Source: Ectocarpus siliculosus (lineage: Eukaryota > Sar > Phaeophyceae > Ectocarpales > Ectocarpaceae). Taken from it: a stretch of 64,000 bases of DNA. Location: NCBI GenBank assembly GCA_000310025.1, contig FN649726.1, forward strand, positions 1,187,915 through 1,251,914, read 5' to 3'. Every line of letters begins with the position of its first letter. The stretch's first letter is position 1. Under the pieces are notes generated by a model, which was not told the DNA's origin, did not search any database, and was given only the letters and a program-made list of their open reading frames with translations. The position numbers were made by a program, and so were the translations under genes. Positions 43,041 through 54,941 of the stretch are shown piece by piece.

Positions 43041-43049
43041 CTTTGGAAC

Positions 43050-43085
<36 letters not shown>

Positions 43086-45010
43086 GCGGTGCGGTGCGGC
43101 AACACGTCGCCGGCCACGAGCAAAAAATCAGCACGCGAAGAGAACATGAAGCAGCGTACGTAAGGTAAAAGCAAGACTGTGTCTGCGATACTGGAAAACT
43201 CTTGGACAGCATTTCTAGCCGCGCTACCAAGCGCTACCAAATAGCCGAGCACAGAGGCAAGACTTCTTTTAACGAGCGGGGTACACTTAACATCTTGGCT
43301 AGTGTAGTAGTGACAGGGACGCGTTGTGCACAAGTGTGCCGCAAAACCATCGTCCCTGGCGCTCAAACTGAGCTTCGAGTGGAGTTCAGACGGAAGCGAC
43401 AACGATCCTCGGTCATGACTTTCACCGACAGGAAAACAAGACCGAAGGAAGACAAAATTGGTCGCAACACGCGGATGCCGCGGATGTCGTTTCTGATTGG
43501 AACGACGGCAAACCACAGCCCGTCAAAAAACCGCCTCGAGCCCAGAGCGCACGACGACCGTGCCCGGGCTAGCTAGCTGTGCGGGCCGGTGGCGGGCAGG
43601 TCACCCACCCCTCCGTCGTTTTCGCCCACATGTGCACGTGCTTAGTCTTGGCGGGAGGGATGGCTTGGTTGTTTTGGTTGGGGGGGGGGGTTCGCACGCA
43701 ACACCATCATCAACAACAACAGCATGGCCTCACCGTCATTCTCTCTCCCGAGCACACCCGAAACGCCACGTCTAGGTTCTCGTGCCCCTCCCACGGCGGG
43801 CTCCTGGCGAACATCTCGTACAAGACCACCCCGAACGAGAACGCGTCAGAGGCCTCGCTGTAGCACCTGGACGACGACAGATGTGAAAGGACCACGATTG
43901 ACTGTTGAGACTGGACGACGACGTGAAACGACCGCGAGTGACTCTTGAGACTGAAGGACGACAGCGTCCTACTTGAGACTAGACCATGACGACAACGTGT
44001 AGCCGACCACGATTGAACACTTGAGAGACTTGGCGACAGCAACGCGAAACCACCAAGAGTGATTGTTGAGACTGGATGACGGCCACGTGCGTAACGACAA
44101 CGAGCGAATAGTTGAGACCGTGTGGTACCGATCACGAGTGAGGGACGACAACTTGTAGCGACCCCGATTGAACAGAGCAATTTTTGAGACTGAAGGGAGA
44201 AAGACAACGGGTAACGACCGCGATTGAAAAGCTGAGACTAGATGACAACGTGCAACGACCGCGGTTGAATATTGTACTTGAGACTGAAGGACGAAACCAC
44301 GTGCGACGATCACGATCGAGCAGGTGAGAGACTGGATGACGACACGCTCAACAACGACCTCGGAAACGAACAACGCCGCCTTGTTACCCTCGACCCACCC
44401 ACCGTTTTCGCATCGCCTCCGGTGACGTCCACTTTATCGGACCCATGTCGCTCCTCGTGTACCCTCTGCTCGCGCACTCGCGCTTCACACGAGAGAACCC
44501 GAAGTCCGAGATGCGGACGTGGAAGCCATCATCGAGGAGGAGGTTGCGAGAAGCAAGGTCACGGTGGACCACCCCTTCCCTGGCGGACAATAGACGTGGC
44601 ACGGGAACAAGTGGAACGACCCGTGACGTAGGCATGTCAGGTACGTGGGGAAAACCATGGTACACGGTTGTTGGCGGAGTTTGACTCGAGAGAGGGGGGA
44701 GGGGATAGACGGTAACGGTTGCCTACTAGAACCTCGTAGACCAAAAAAGATTGCTTCCGTCAAACCATTTTTCCACAACATGAAGCTACAAAGCTTCACC
44801 CTTCACACAATTCACAGTCTTGCTGTCAACTAGAAACGTGTCCAGCGTGCAGGCAGCGCAGGCAAGAAACACAGCAAAAATACTGCGGACGAACAAGTTT
44901 CGTGCACTGTTGTTGTTGTGAATCTCTCTGTTGTAACTCTGGTTTTTCAAAACCTTTCCAAAATGGCACTCCAGGCGGGGCCTGAAGTGTGTGCACTGCT
45001 ACAATATTGT

Positions 45011-45089
<79 letters not shown>

Positions 45090-46302
45090 TGTAACCCTAC
45101 GGCACTCTAGGCGGAGATATAAAGCGTGTGTGCGCTAGCGCGTGAGCGTCTACACCGTTGCTTGCCTGTGCAGGTGTATCACGCCCTTTGCCGCCTCGAT
45201 GGCCATGCGGCATACGAGGTCCTTGGTCGCCTTCTTGTCGGAGGAGACCAGCATGTCCTCGACGGACCCGTTCTCCATGAACATCGTCACCACCGACGGC
45301 ACCGGCCGCAGCAGCACCCCGACGAACTGCACCACGCAATTGTGGTTGCACACTGTGTATGCATTTCGGAAGCAACGGGTTCCCCCACAAGAAAAGGGGT
45401 TTCCACCCAGACGGACGGGTTAAAGAGGCGGGGTTGGGGTGATTGAGAGCTTCGCGCCCGATTCCGGGTGAATTTTTACCGCTCGTTGACCGCCTTGCTG
45501 TATACAGGAGACGCGTGTGTGGTCATTGAATTAATCTATTTATCGCTCCAACGCAAACCACCACTAGTCGCAAGCAAGGGCTTGAGGGTGTACCATCGGA
45601 AACAATGCACATGAGTTCGGTGCGCGAGAGCGAACGGCGCAGAAAAGCCAACGAAATACGACACGTGGACATGACGAGAAATTTCGTTGAATTATTTTCC
45701 CTCCCCTCTTGGAAATAGCCGTGTGTCACACGAGCAAGAAGGAGGGGAGACATCCCGTACAGCCAAAAAAATAAAGGCTGCTGCGCGGTTTCCTACAATC
45801 CCGCCCACCCACCTTTGGCCAGCATCCTCGCCTCGTGCCGCATCTCCTCCTGCCCCTCCACCAAGTTGTCAATATCCCGCTGCTTAACCTTGCCGCCCAG
45901 CTCCGTCCCCGCCGTCGCGCCGTTGCTATCGCCACCGCCGACCGCCACCGATGGCGCCGCGCCCGACGCCGCAGCCACCGCAGCCGCGGACGCGATGCAA
46001 GTCTTGAGCTCCTTGACAGCAACCTCCATGCCTCGCCACCGGGCCCGCCTCACCACGCCGAACGACCCTTCCCCGATTACGCGGTCGACCTCCACCTCCT
46101 CCGGCTTGAGCTCCTTGAACCCCTCGGCGGCGCTGCTGCTGCTGCTCCTCGCTCGATCGCCGCCGCTGTTCTCTCCCGCGGACAGCGCCCGGGAGGGCTG
46201 CAGCACCCAAGCGTCACAATACCGGGGGTCGGTTTCCCCGTTGTCCTCGTCCCCCACACCTCGCGTTACGGGTTGCGCCATGACTTCGGTCGGATTCACC
46301 CA

Positions 46303-46341
<39 letters not shown>

Positions 46342-49300
46342 CCCACGGGGAGCGGAGGCTACCGCTACCGGCGGTGACCCCGCCCGCGCTCCGCGATCAT
46401 CTATAAACGACACTCGCCTGTCGCCCCCGCCGCCGTTGGCGGTGCTCGTGAGCGTCGAGGCGGACGGCGCTCGAGCCAGCAGCAGTCGCAGGTGGCCCTT
46501 CTTGAAGCCCATCTCCTCGAGGTCCGGTTCCGTGGCCGCGCACATGGCATCCAAGGTATCGAAGCCCTCGGAGACCAATCGGCTCTCGTAAGCGCTGAGG
46601 CCCAGGCTCGCCAGCCACTCCGTCAGCGCCGCCGTCGGGGCGCCGGCCTCAGAGCCTGCCGGCGGCGGCGGCGGCGGCGGCGACGGTGCACCGCCGTTGC
46701 TATGGGCGGAGCCGCCTGAGTGCTGCCGCGCTATTGCGGCGTTGGCGTTGGAAGCAGGCTCGTTGCCCCCGCCACCGGCACTCTTTGCGCCCCCTGAACA
46801 AGCGCAACCGCCGTCCACGCCATCAGCCACCCCCATCGCGAAGAGCCAATCCTAACAAGTAGTCGAGACCAAGTCACAGCATGCGTGAACGCGAGGGTGG
46901 GGGTGTAGTGCGCGCGGATAGACGATGTGTAGGATTGTTACAGTCCAGGACCCCCCCAGATTGGAACCGGAAACAAAAAAAGTGAACGTGGACGCAAATA
47001 GCCACGAGGACCCAGCCAGGTCACCCTGCCCATGCAGGCCCCCAGCGCCACCCTGATACCCATACAGCACCTCAAAACGTTGAGCTAGTCTATGTCCGGA
47101 GCGCACCGTACTGGTCAATCTTGACGGCGGCAGCCAGCGTGGTCGACACCTGTTCACAACTATGCTACTGCGGGTCGCCCTGCGGCATTCAGGCAATGCT
47201 TTACAATGCCGTGCAAACGACTTGTCTTGAAACATGGACAAACGACGCAAGCCGTTACCACAAACCTGTCGGTAACCAAATACAGGTACAGCAGTTGCGG
47301 CCGTGCGTGACCAAAAAATTATGCACCTGTTTCGAAATACCATACTAATAGGTGTGAAGCTTTCCTCCGCTTAACTCACCGCGAGATAGCCGTGGCCCAT
47401 AGAGTTTGCCAAGCAGCGCAAGCACAGACCAGCCTTGGTGGTGACGTTCGGCCGTGCTCCTCGAATCAAGAGCTCCTCCGTCACCCCAAGGTGCCCAGAG
47501 CGCACGGCCAGCTGCAGGGGGGTGAGGCCCTTGTTGTTCGTATGCTCCAGGTCGGCACTAGGTACGTTATCGCGGCACAAGGGGCGGGCATGAAGGGGGG
47601 GAAAGGCTCGCACAGCAGCAAAGTTTGGAACCGGTGTCTCTTAGTACCCTTAAGCAAATACCACCGCAAACGTCTGGAAGACCCGGCCATGCAGCTACAG
47701 TGGACGGGGCTCAATAGCGCCGGTTGAATACCACCGGTGGCCATACAGCACTAGTCCCTCTGACTAGAGCGGGTCCATTCGTCGGGGAAAAACCGGCGAT
47801 ATTGAGGGCCCTCCACTGCATCTCCATTCGTGCTAGCATGCCCAGCGAACCCCGATTTCTAAGGGGGAACACACAGCACAGGCTAAGGCGCCTTCTTGCC
47901 GGTCACAGGAATCGATCCTCCTTACGAATCAACAAAAAAAGAATCGACGAAAAAAAATGCCTGTACCCATGCGACAGGACTCTCACCCCTTGTCCAACAG
48001 GAACGAGACCGCTTCCAACGATCCGTGCTCCGCTGCCTCCATCACCGCCGTCCACCCGTTGCCCCTGCCGACCCATTCCACATCGACGTCCCCGCTCGCC
48101 AAGACCCGTCCCATGGCAAGGGTGTCCCCGACCCTGGAAGCCTCCAGCAGCCGGCGCCCCGCTTCCTCGGCCGCCTTCGCGCCGCCTCTCTTTCCACCCC
48201 CGCCTTTGCCGCGCCCGCCGCCGTCCCCGCCGAAGCTGATCCCCCCCTCTCGCGCGCGCAGATTGCGGCGCCCCTTCCGTCCCTGGAAGTCTGATCCCCC
48301 TGCAAGTTCCGAGGAAGGGAGGAATCCCGCCGCGTCGAGAGAACGCCTGCTGTTGTTCGACCGCTTGGGTACGCCCATGGGAACTCCCGGGCAGTTCTTC
48401 TGGAGCAATCGGACCACGGACTTGTGGTTTCCTGCGAGCGCGAGAGCCGCCGCGGACGCACCGCCTCCGTCCGGGGTAGAAGGTGACAGTCCCGCCCCCA
48501 CGACGAGGAATCGCGTCACGGCCAAGTGGCCTGCCGGTGCGGAGAGGGGAGAGAGTGGCGAGCACGATCTTGGCGGATTAATTTAAAACGCTTTGTTAAA
48601 GCCATGCTACCAAACAACATCTTCGAAACATCCCCCCCAACGCTTCACGACAGGGACAAAGATGGAAAAGTTGGAGCAGGCGAAAAGTGTCGCTGAAATT
48701 CGAAAGAAAGTGTGCGGTGACGTAAAACTTCCGCATACCGGGCACGGGTCGAGTGATCGCCCAGCATTCACCGACAAGGCCGTGACCTTGCGGACAAATA
48801 ATTCCACCGCAAACGGCGGAAAAACCCAATTCCGCTGCGCCAAAACACTTGGGCGGTTCTCACCCTTCCCCGCGGCCAAGTGCAGCGCCGTCTTCCCCTC
48901 CCGCGTCACGGCCTCCGGCGGGCAGCCCCCGTCTATGAGCATCTGACAGATCCTCTCGTCTCCCCTCAGCGCCGACAGGTGCAGGGCGGTTTCCCCCTTG
49001 GTTGTTCGGGCGGCGGCGTCACACCCTTCTAGGCCCAAGAGCCACTCTACCTGCAACGTTGTGTGTCCCGGAGACAACGAAAAAAGGAAGGGGGGGTACT
49101 CATGCCTTGGTTGATAGACCATTGACCCCGCGTCCTCGACAGGACGGAGCATTGTTGTTCCCACAGGACCGATCACCGATGGCATGTTCTTGCATGCCGT
49201 AGTTGTTAGACCATTGCCCTGCATCCTCGAGAGGACGGAGCATTGGTCTCAGGGCATAGGTGGCCAATGGTTAGAAGGGGGCGTGAAATTGGTGGCACGG

Positions 49301-50504
49301 TGTTGTTGCACGTGCAGCGAAGGGAGTATGTGTGCGTTTCTTTCACGAAACCCTCGTCCGTGAACGGATGGTATGCATATCCGTTCGTACTCTTTCCGTC
49401 CTTTCTCATCTCGACTTGATGCAAATACTGCCATCACTCGGTCCACGAGACCAACTGCATACATCGCAATCGAAAAACGTACACGCTCGTATGCATATAC
49501 TGTGGTAGTTGCAGTTCGACTCGTCCCATCACAGCTTCACAGCTGCACAAGTCTTTCCTACCGCGCTGCGGCCACACTGCAGCGCGGGCCGACCCTGACA
49601 TGCAGCAGCTCACAAGATCACTGTCTCGTGCACCCAAGGAAAGCGAAAGCCGTCGTTGTGGCGATGGCGAACGGTATATCCCCGGGGGTTAAGATGCACG
49701 TGCTGAGTATCGCTACATGACTCCGCACTCAGAAGATGACTACTGTGCTTGTACAACTGCAACTGCAAAACTGCTGCGTTGTATTGCAACACAAACTTAC
49801 ATCCTTGCACACAGTTGTGCGTAGACAGCTGTGGTGCGATGCACCGATAGCCGACATATTGGGATGCCAGCATCGCGGCAGCTACGGACACCTCTCGCTA
49901 CGTAGCCAACGCACCGAGGTCAAGCCCTCGATGCGGTCAGGTGAGCTCATCGGTTCTCGTTTGGAACGGGATTGGATGCGGGCTCTTATGCCCAGAGACA
50001 GAAGCGTCGCACACAACGGAGCTCTGCTCGAAGTACCTGATAGGGTTCTCGCCAACGCTTCACACCATGTGACGGCCACGATTGAGGCAATTCTTCCCCC
50101 ATGTCGGTTCTACTTCATCCAGGACTACTGTATCAACCAAACCTTCGTCGGCACACCCGACACCTGTTTACTACAGCTGTAGTAGTCTTCCACAATCGGC
50201 TGCTGTTGCTGTACACTGCAGCACGCATGCAATCACGGGAAAAGTCACCGTCGGTGTCGCGTTGCGTGGAGCTTCTTCGAACGACGAGTGTGAACAGAAC
50301 GGACGGAGAAGGGGCACTACTCACTGATTCGTTGTGTCCACTCTGAGTGGCGAAGTGCAGTGCTCTCCACCCCTTCGAGTTGGACGTGACCAGCATGCCG
50401 GCATCGCTGCATCCTTTCTCAAACAAGCTCTTGGCAGACGGAAGATCTCCAAAGATGAGCGCGGAATGGAGAGGGTACCACTTCCCGCCCGCGTCTTTCG
50501 CCAT
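42021..50504 (-). CDS. Ankyrin-SAM-TKL protein kinase, 9 exons
   Basis: Exons (minus): 50504-50325, 49050-48864, 48530-47987, 47557-47380, 46851-45813, 45352-45166, 44579-44403, 43866-43734, 43040-42021; all phases agree and give 1214 aa. Ankyrin repeats fill residues 1-360, a SAM domain about 439-491, the kinase about 612-895, and a Gly/Arg-rich tail about 320 residues. Kinase motifs are GEGSFGVV, VAVKELK, HRDLASRN, DFGFSR, WTSPEA and CW then RP, so it should be active; the HRDLASRN form is typical of TKL kinases and shared with tyrosine kinases. A roughly 45-residue insert sits between the Lys strand and helix C. Intron 6 has a GC donor. The start at 50504 is the first ATG after an acceptor-like CAG at 50529, so an upstream exon is possible. 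Substrate is unknown. Confidence 0.92.
43051..43083 (+). repeat. (CAG)n tract at kinase intron 8 acceptor
   Basis: Eleven CAG-type triplets on the plus strand (CTG on the coding strand), ending about 8 bases before the exon 9 acceptor. It lies in the polypyrimidine position. Confidence 0.95.
43734..45352 (-). other. Kinase exons 6-8: catalytic core
   Basis: Exon 6 gives NHNCVVQFVGV and MFMENGSVEDML (hinge). Exon 7 gives GVVHRDLASRNLLLDDG, ISDFGFSR and GPIKWTSPEA. Exon 8 gives DAFSFGVVLYEMFARSPPWE. Exon 6 ends CACAG and is followed by GCAAGC, so the exon 6/7 intron (45165-44580) begins with GC instead of GT; only this choice keeps frame and restores HLHREGVVHRD. Confidence 0.92.
45012..45090 (+). 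repeat. (CT)n-(TG)n microsatellite in kinase intron 6
   Basis: About 32 CT units followed by TG units, 75 bases downstream of the GC donor of the same intron (in minus-strand sense). Confidence 0.97.
45813..46851 (-). other. Kinase exon 5: SAM domain and kinase N-lobe start
   Basis: Contains LTEWLASLGLSAYESRLVSE and EPDLEEMGFKKGHLRLLL, a clear SAM fold that often mediates oligomerisation. A run of 14 glycines coded by a GGC/GCC-type repeat (46306-46344) follows. The kinase begins with VIGEGSFGVVRRARWRGMEV. Confidence 0.9.
47380..50504 (-). other. Kinase exons 1-4: ankyrin repeat region
   Basis: Repeats include GWRALHFATQSGHNES joined to VEWLLGLEG, then GETALHLSALRGDERICQML, GKTALHLAAGKGHLAVTRFL, NGWTAVMEAAEHGSLEAVSF with LLDKGADLEHTNNKG, and LTPLQLAVRSGHLGVTEELL. 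Each exon junction falls inside a repeat and restores its consensus, which supports the chain. A basic low-complexity spacer (Gly, Arg, Lys) interrupts the array in exon 3. The region should bind partner proteins. Confidence 0.9.
49087..49246 (-). repeat. 3'-splice-site-proximal repeat, two tandem copies E (kinase intron 1)
   Basis: On the minus strand, copy E1 (49246-49181) has CAATGCTCCGTCCTCTCGAG, GGGCAATGGTCTAACAACTA and CGGCATGCAAGAACATG. Copy E2 (49182-49087) has CATCGGTGATCGGTCCTGTG, CTCCGTCCTGTCGAGGACGC, GGGGTCAATGGTCTATC and GGCATGAGTACCCCCCC. E2 ends 36 bases before the exon 2 acceptor. Confidence 0.78.
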
Positions 50505-50836
50505 TGCAAGGCCGCCGTAGATGCCACGCTGTTTTCTACCCGAGGGGTCTCCCCGCAGCGTGTGTGCTCGTGGAGCAAAGAGGAGGAAGTCGAGAGGGCA
50601 TCGACGACTCGCAAGGATAACCACACCCAAAAAAACGCGGCGAGACTACGAAGAGGAGTGCCATCTACGGAGGCGGACACCTCGTCGAGCGACAGGAGGG
50701 GATGTCCCAAAATTGTCCCCGTGTAAAAGCTTTTTACTCCACGAACGATGCATCATGTAATTTGCTGTGTACGTGCGAGGGACAAGGCGCACAAGAGAAG
50801 GAGGGAGAGAAACGGGGCATGTCGCACACCCGCAGT
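50505..50836. promoter_or_regulatory. Divergent promoter of kinase and methyltransferase genes
   Basis: Start codons of the two genes lie at 50504 (minus) and 50837 (plus). With no room for separate upstream regions, a shared bidirectional promoter is inferred. If either gene has an untranslated or short coding 5' exon, the true promoter would move. No TATA-like or initiator motif was convincing. Confidence 0.45.
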
Positions 50837-53006
50837 ATGTCTCCCCTCCAGATTCCTCGCAAGGCAGCCTGCACTCGGAGTTCACCACCGTTGGGTCATC
50901 ATGACGAAAATCGCGATTCTGGATCCACATCATGTTCGTGGAAAGAAATCTTTGCAGCCGATCATGGGTCGGTGCCGCAGCTGGGCGTTAACTTCGTGAG
51001 GGCTGCTCAAGACGTGGCTACCGTGAAGTACTCCCTGGCGAATACTCGGTCGCAGGGACTGGCGGGTGATGGTCGTATTCAACATGCAACGCTCACGCTG
51101 GGGCAGGATCTTCGCAACCTTGGTCTGGGTGCCGTGGTATGGGACTGTGTGAGTTCAGTGGTTGTCAAGTCTTTGCCTACAGGTGCTAGACTAATTGCCT
51201 AATGGATTTCATGCTAGCGAGTCATTCCAGTTGTTGTTTCTTCTACATTTAGAACACGGACTGATACATCCTCACGCAAAGAGAGCTATATGTAGAGCAA
51301 GTAGAGGCATCTCCTGTATCTTGCCACTCAGCTCAAACCGCCCTCAGTTACCAAATGTATGATGCCCCCACAACGCAACAAAATGCAAGAATACGGATCC
51401 TTGTCGGCGTGCCCGATTGCCACCCTACCCCAAAGTATGACCTGTAGTAGCGAGGGAAGCGATCGTTCGGCGTGTGTGAGGTTTAGTGTACTGTAGGTGT
51501 TGCGAATCAACGGGTAGGAGTAATCTCATAGCGATGTAGTCTAGAGGCGTCGAATGATGGACCGCAGAGGTCAACAACAAAGTGAAGGTGCCACAGATGA
51601 TGCTTCTGTTTGGACAACAATAGGAACTGTTACCTGTCTTAAAGGCTATGCCTCAAATGAGATACAATACGAGGGTGGTCAGAATTCAAACTTGTACACA
51701 ACATATACCAGAGGAAATATAGAATCGGCGAGTACGCTCCCTCCCTGTCCCCACCCCCCGCTTTCGTGTGTGTGTGGCGAAATACCCTTCTGGACAGGGC
51801 GAAGACCTTGCCGCATTTCTCGGCCGACATCGCTATCTCGTAGCGGGAAAGAGAGTACTAGACTTGGGTGCTGGGACAGGAGTTGTGGGTCTCGCAGCCG
51901 CACAGTGCGGTGCCAAGGACGTGGTGTTGACAGACCGCCATGCCCTCGAGCATCTTGTGCGATCCAACGTGGAACGCAATTCAGGGACGTTTTCAGGACC
52001 GGGCTGCCCCCGCGTGACCTTCATGTCTTTCAGCTGGTAAGGAACATTCGTGAAAGAACGAAATCGTAAAGAAAGGAGTTTGGGATTAGGTTGTTTAGGA
52101 GTCTGGGGTTTGGTTGTTAGTCTGGGATTTAGCGAGAGATCCTTACTCTTGTTCAAGGAGGGAGGGAGGACTAATGAAAGTCCTGCTGCTTGGACTTGGC
52201 GCACATGAACCCGTATGTGACGAAAAGGCACGAAGGTCCTGTACTCACCGTTCGTCCGCTCGCGTCCTTCTCGACGGCACGCGAACGTCGATGACTGCAG
52301 GGACAACCACACGGCCGTAGAGGCGAGGGAATTGTCATCACCCGAGTTCGACATCGTCCTGGCGTCTGACTGCCTCTATGATTCCGGGATGTTCGCGGCG
52401 TTCCGAAGAGCCTTGGCCGCCACATGCGGCCCGCGAACGATCTTGCTCATGGCCTACAAACGACGGCATAACAGGTAGAAGTACAATGACAATCGATCCC
52501 AGGTAGGTGTACGGATCAACTTGAGCTTTTTGTCTTGTTCACACGGCTGACGGTACCTCTTGATCCAAGCAGTCATGCGACGCACTGTGTTCCGCAATGC
52601 ACCCGGTTTGTTGTGAAAGGGCTGCCGACACCCTCCAATCTGGTCGAAGGAATCTCATGCGAATTTCGGAAGGTCCAAAGCTTTGTGGCGTTCCAAGACA
52701 AGGATTTGACAGAGCTCCAGACCCCTGCCCCTCCTCAAAATGAGATTGCCGTCGCTAATCCGCCTCTGCAGCCGCGAGAAAGAATTCTTCGCACAACTGG
52801 AAGAAGACTTCGAGCTCGAACTTATTGATCCACGCCCCTGCGGGTCATTGACGGCCTCGAAAGACATGGAGGGAAGGATAGCCGCCGCCGGCAAGATTGC
52901 TATCAACCGGAATCGCGGTGTATACTTGCTGCTCGGGGCATGGCGTGGACACCGATGTTCGGAGGGTAGACTTTCACCGCTGGATGAGTGGCGTCTCAAT
53001 CGTTGA
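50837..53006 (+). CDS. METTL21-like (methyltransferase 16 family) enzyme, 4 exons
   Basis: Seven-beta-strand SAM-dependent methyltransferase of the protein-lysine type. Exons: 50837-51148, 51798-52036, 52301-52474, 52772-53006; phases agree and give 319 aa. Exon 1 ends GAVVWDC, the VWD signature of the family, and is joined to GEDLAAFLGRH. Motif I is VLDLGAGTGVVGLAAAQCGA (about residues 124-143). The junction of exons 2 and 3 makes FSWGD, as usual before motif II. SDCLYD (about 207-212) occupies the place of the DxxY motif, and EFDIVLAS precedes it. Two in-frame start codons exist (50819 and 50837). Family known substrates are lysines on chaperones, elongation factors or histones; the substrate here is not predictable. 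The C-terminal 30 residues are unusual and exon 4 may have another splice. Confidence 0.87.
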
Positions 53007-53435
53007 CACGGTAAAGGAGGCAACAAAGAGAAAACGTTGATCTTAACTTTCTGGGCGAAACGTTTCGCACGTAACGGTAGGGAATCACTCGAAAACCGCG
53101 TAAACCATGAGTCACTCGAAAAGATTCACGGCTTCACCGTCAGCTACTTGCAAAAATTCCCACACCTACAGAATGATATTTTTCCTTGTCACCGACATGA
53201 CTCCGAAGTCGGCAGGTGTCACCAAACACGTGAGAACTACCTTATACAGGGAAAGCAAGTGCAAACCTCGCAAGCAATAGCAAAGGACGCCGAGACACGC
53301 CACAACGCGGAACACATAAGTCTATGTACATAAACAAGGTGACACCGACACCAATAGCGACACGGGAGCAAGGCAACCAAAGTTACACCCTCATGTTGTC
53401 TTGGTCGAGTGTGTCTGCTAACTATACGGTCCTAT
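53007..53435. other. Convergent 3' spacer of methyltransferase and VMA21 genes
   Basis: Only 429 bases separate the two stop codons, so the 3' untranslated regions probably overlap. No exon or other gene was seen. Confidence 0.5.
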
Positions 53436-54941
53436 CTAGTCCACCTTCAAGGGCGACGTCTTTGATCGACTGCCGCCCCCCTCGACCCCATCTTCTTTTA
53501 TCGCTACGATGGCGTACCCAGCCATGACGATGTTGGCTGCCAGCACTGCCGCCATGCCGCTGCCATTGCACGATGAGGATAGCAATGGAGGAGGGGGGGG
53601 TGTTGTGATCAGTGGAATTCATTGCCTCGGGGTTCAAGACCAGCCGGAGGGATCGGGGGGGGGGGGGGGGACAGCCAGCAGCCTTGGCAGGATTTTTCTA
53701 TTGAGAAGTTAACATTTTGAACAACGCATGCAATCGGGGAGTTTTGTGAGGGTTCGGATTAGGGACAGGGTCTACCCCCTCCCTGTCTTATTTCCTCATT
53801 AAATTAATATATGACAGGGTCTACCCCGTCCCTGTTTTATATTTCCTCATGAAATTATTTATCGCAGAGGCGGTCCGGCAAAGCAGTCTCCGAAAACGCT
53901 TGTAGTGATCCGGTTGCACTCACTGCGGGGGGGACAAGCGCAAGGCCATTGCGCACGACACACCTACAGTAGCTGGGCGAGGTTTGCTCCATGCCCTTCA
54001 TAAAAGCCCATCCAACCCCGGGTCTGCGTCAAGGATATCCTGATTGTTGCACCGGGAGTGCTGCTTGCTTACTCTAACAGGATACGTCATTGGTGCTGGC
54101 ACCAGTCAGCTAACTCGACGTGAAATGCAGAGGCGATGTTTGTACATTCTTAACCGACGGGGCACGTGGACGATTGTGAAAACCCGGTACTCCTCGAAGC
54201 TCCAAGTATTTCTGCAGTTATTGACGCCAGGAGCTCGCACGCTTGTTTATTTGCCTCGGCGCGCGAACCTTGCCGCTCGCACCTCTACACTATACATACC
54301 CTTCTCGCTCACCTGCAAAACGTTCGTGTGTTGGGCGCTGTGTCTTCTCGGCGTTTCATAACCACCACGTGAACGGTGCAGAGAGGCGATACCGGAAGGA
54401 GCAAGAGCACGGATACGAGTCGATGTTAAGTTTGGAGCTCACAAGCGTAGACACGTCCCAGACATTGGCTGAGCTCAGTAGCGTCGAACTCCGTTCTGCT
54501 AGCCGCGCACGACAAACCAGAGGATTGAGTCTAGTTCAAGAGATGTGAAAACGCGCACGTGTAGGGCAGCAGCATGCTGAAGGCGCATTATTTTCATTCA
54601 TTTTGCCCTTTACCCATGGGAAATTCACAGGTCGCACAAACAGCCTGTGCTCCTCCATTATCCTGGATCACCCCGCATACGATGTCACGGGTTGCGACCT
54701 ATTCGCGAGCATGCAAGCATTGGCGCTCTCGCGTGATGTATCCCTCTGAAACTACACTTGCTGACAGACGCAAGGACAGTCGGCGCCGACCTCTGAGTAT
54801 GTAGTCGTGGAAGGCGAAGAATGTGCCGATGGGAAAGGCCACCATGAAGGCCGAGAACAGGATGAGAGTCTTGACCACGGACCGGTTTTCCTTTGCCGTC
54901 AAACTTGAGACAGCGGCGGCACAAGGGAACACGAAAGACAT
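53436..54941 (-). CDS. VMA21: VMA21-like V-ATPase assembly factor, at least 2 exons
   Basis: Small ER membrane protein that helps assemble the V0 sector of the vacuolar H+-ATPase. Exon A (about 54941-54790) codes ENRSVVKTLILFSAFMVAFP and IGTFFAFHDYIL, matching the KTLLFF-PIG first membrane span of VMA21. Exon B (53559-53436) codes GMAAVLAANIVMAGYAIVAI and KEDGVEGG, the second span, ending SPLKVD then TAG. The last three residues, KVD, fit a K-x-D/E ER retrieval signal. Exon B needs two bases from upstream, but the best donor of exon A (54790) leaves one, so either a mini-exon or another donor is used; the join is unresolved. The start ATG at 54941 precedes a pyrimidine-rich stretch and could also be intronic. 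Length of about 95 aa fits the family. Confidence 0.72.
53727..53860 (+). repeat. Dispersed repeat in VMA21 intron (partner 33122-33215)
   Basis: Contains GCATGCAATCGGGGAGTTTT, GGGTTCGGATTAGGGACAGG, then two tandem copies of GACAGGGTCTACCCC, CCCTGT and TATTTCCTCAT. Confidence 0.6.
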
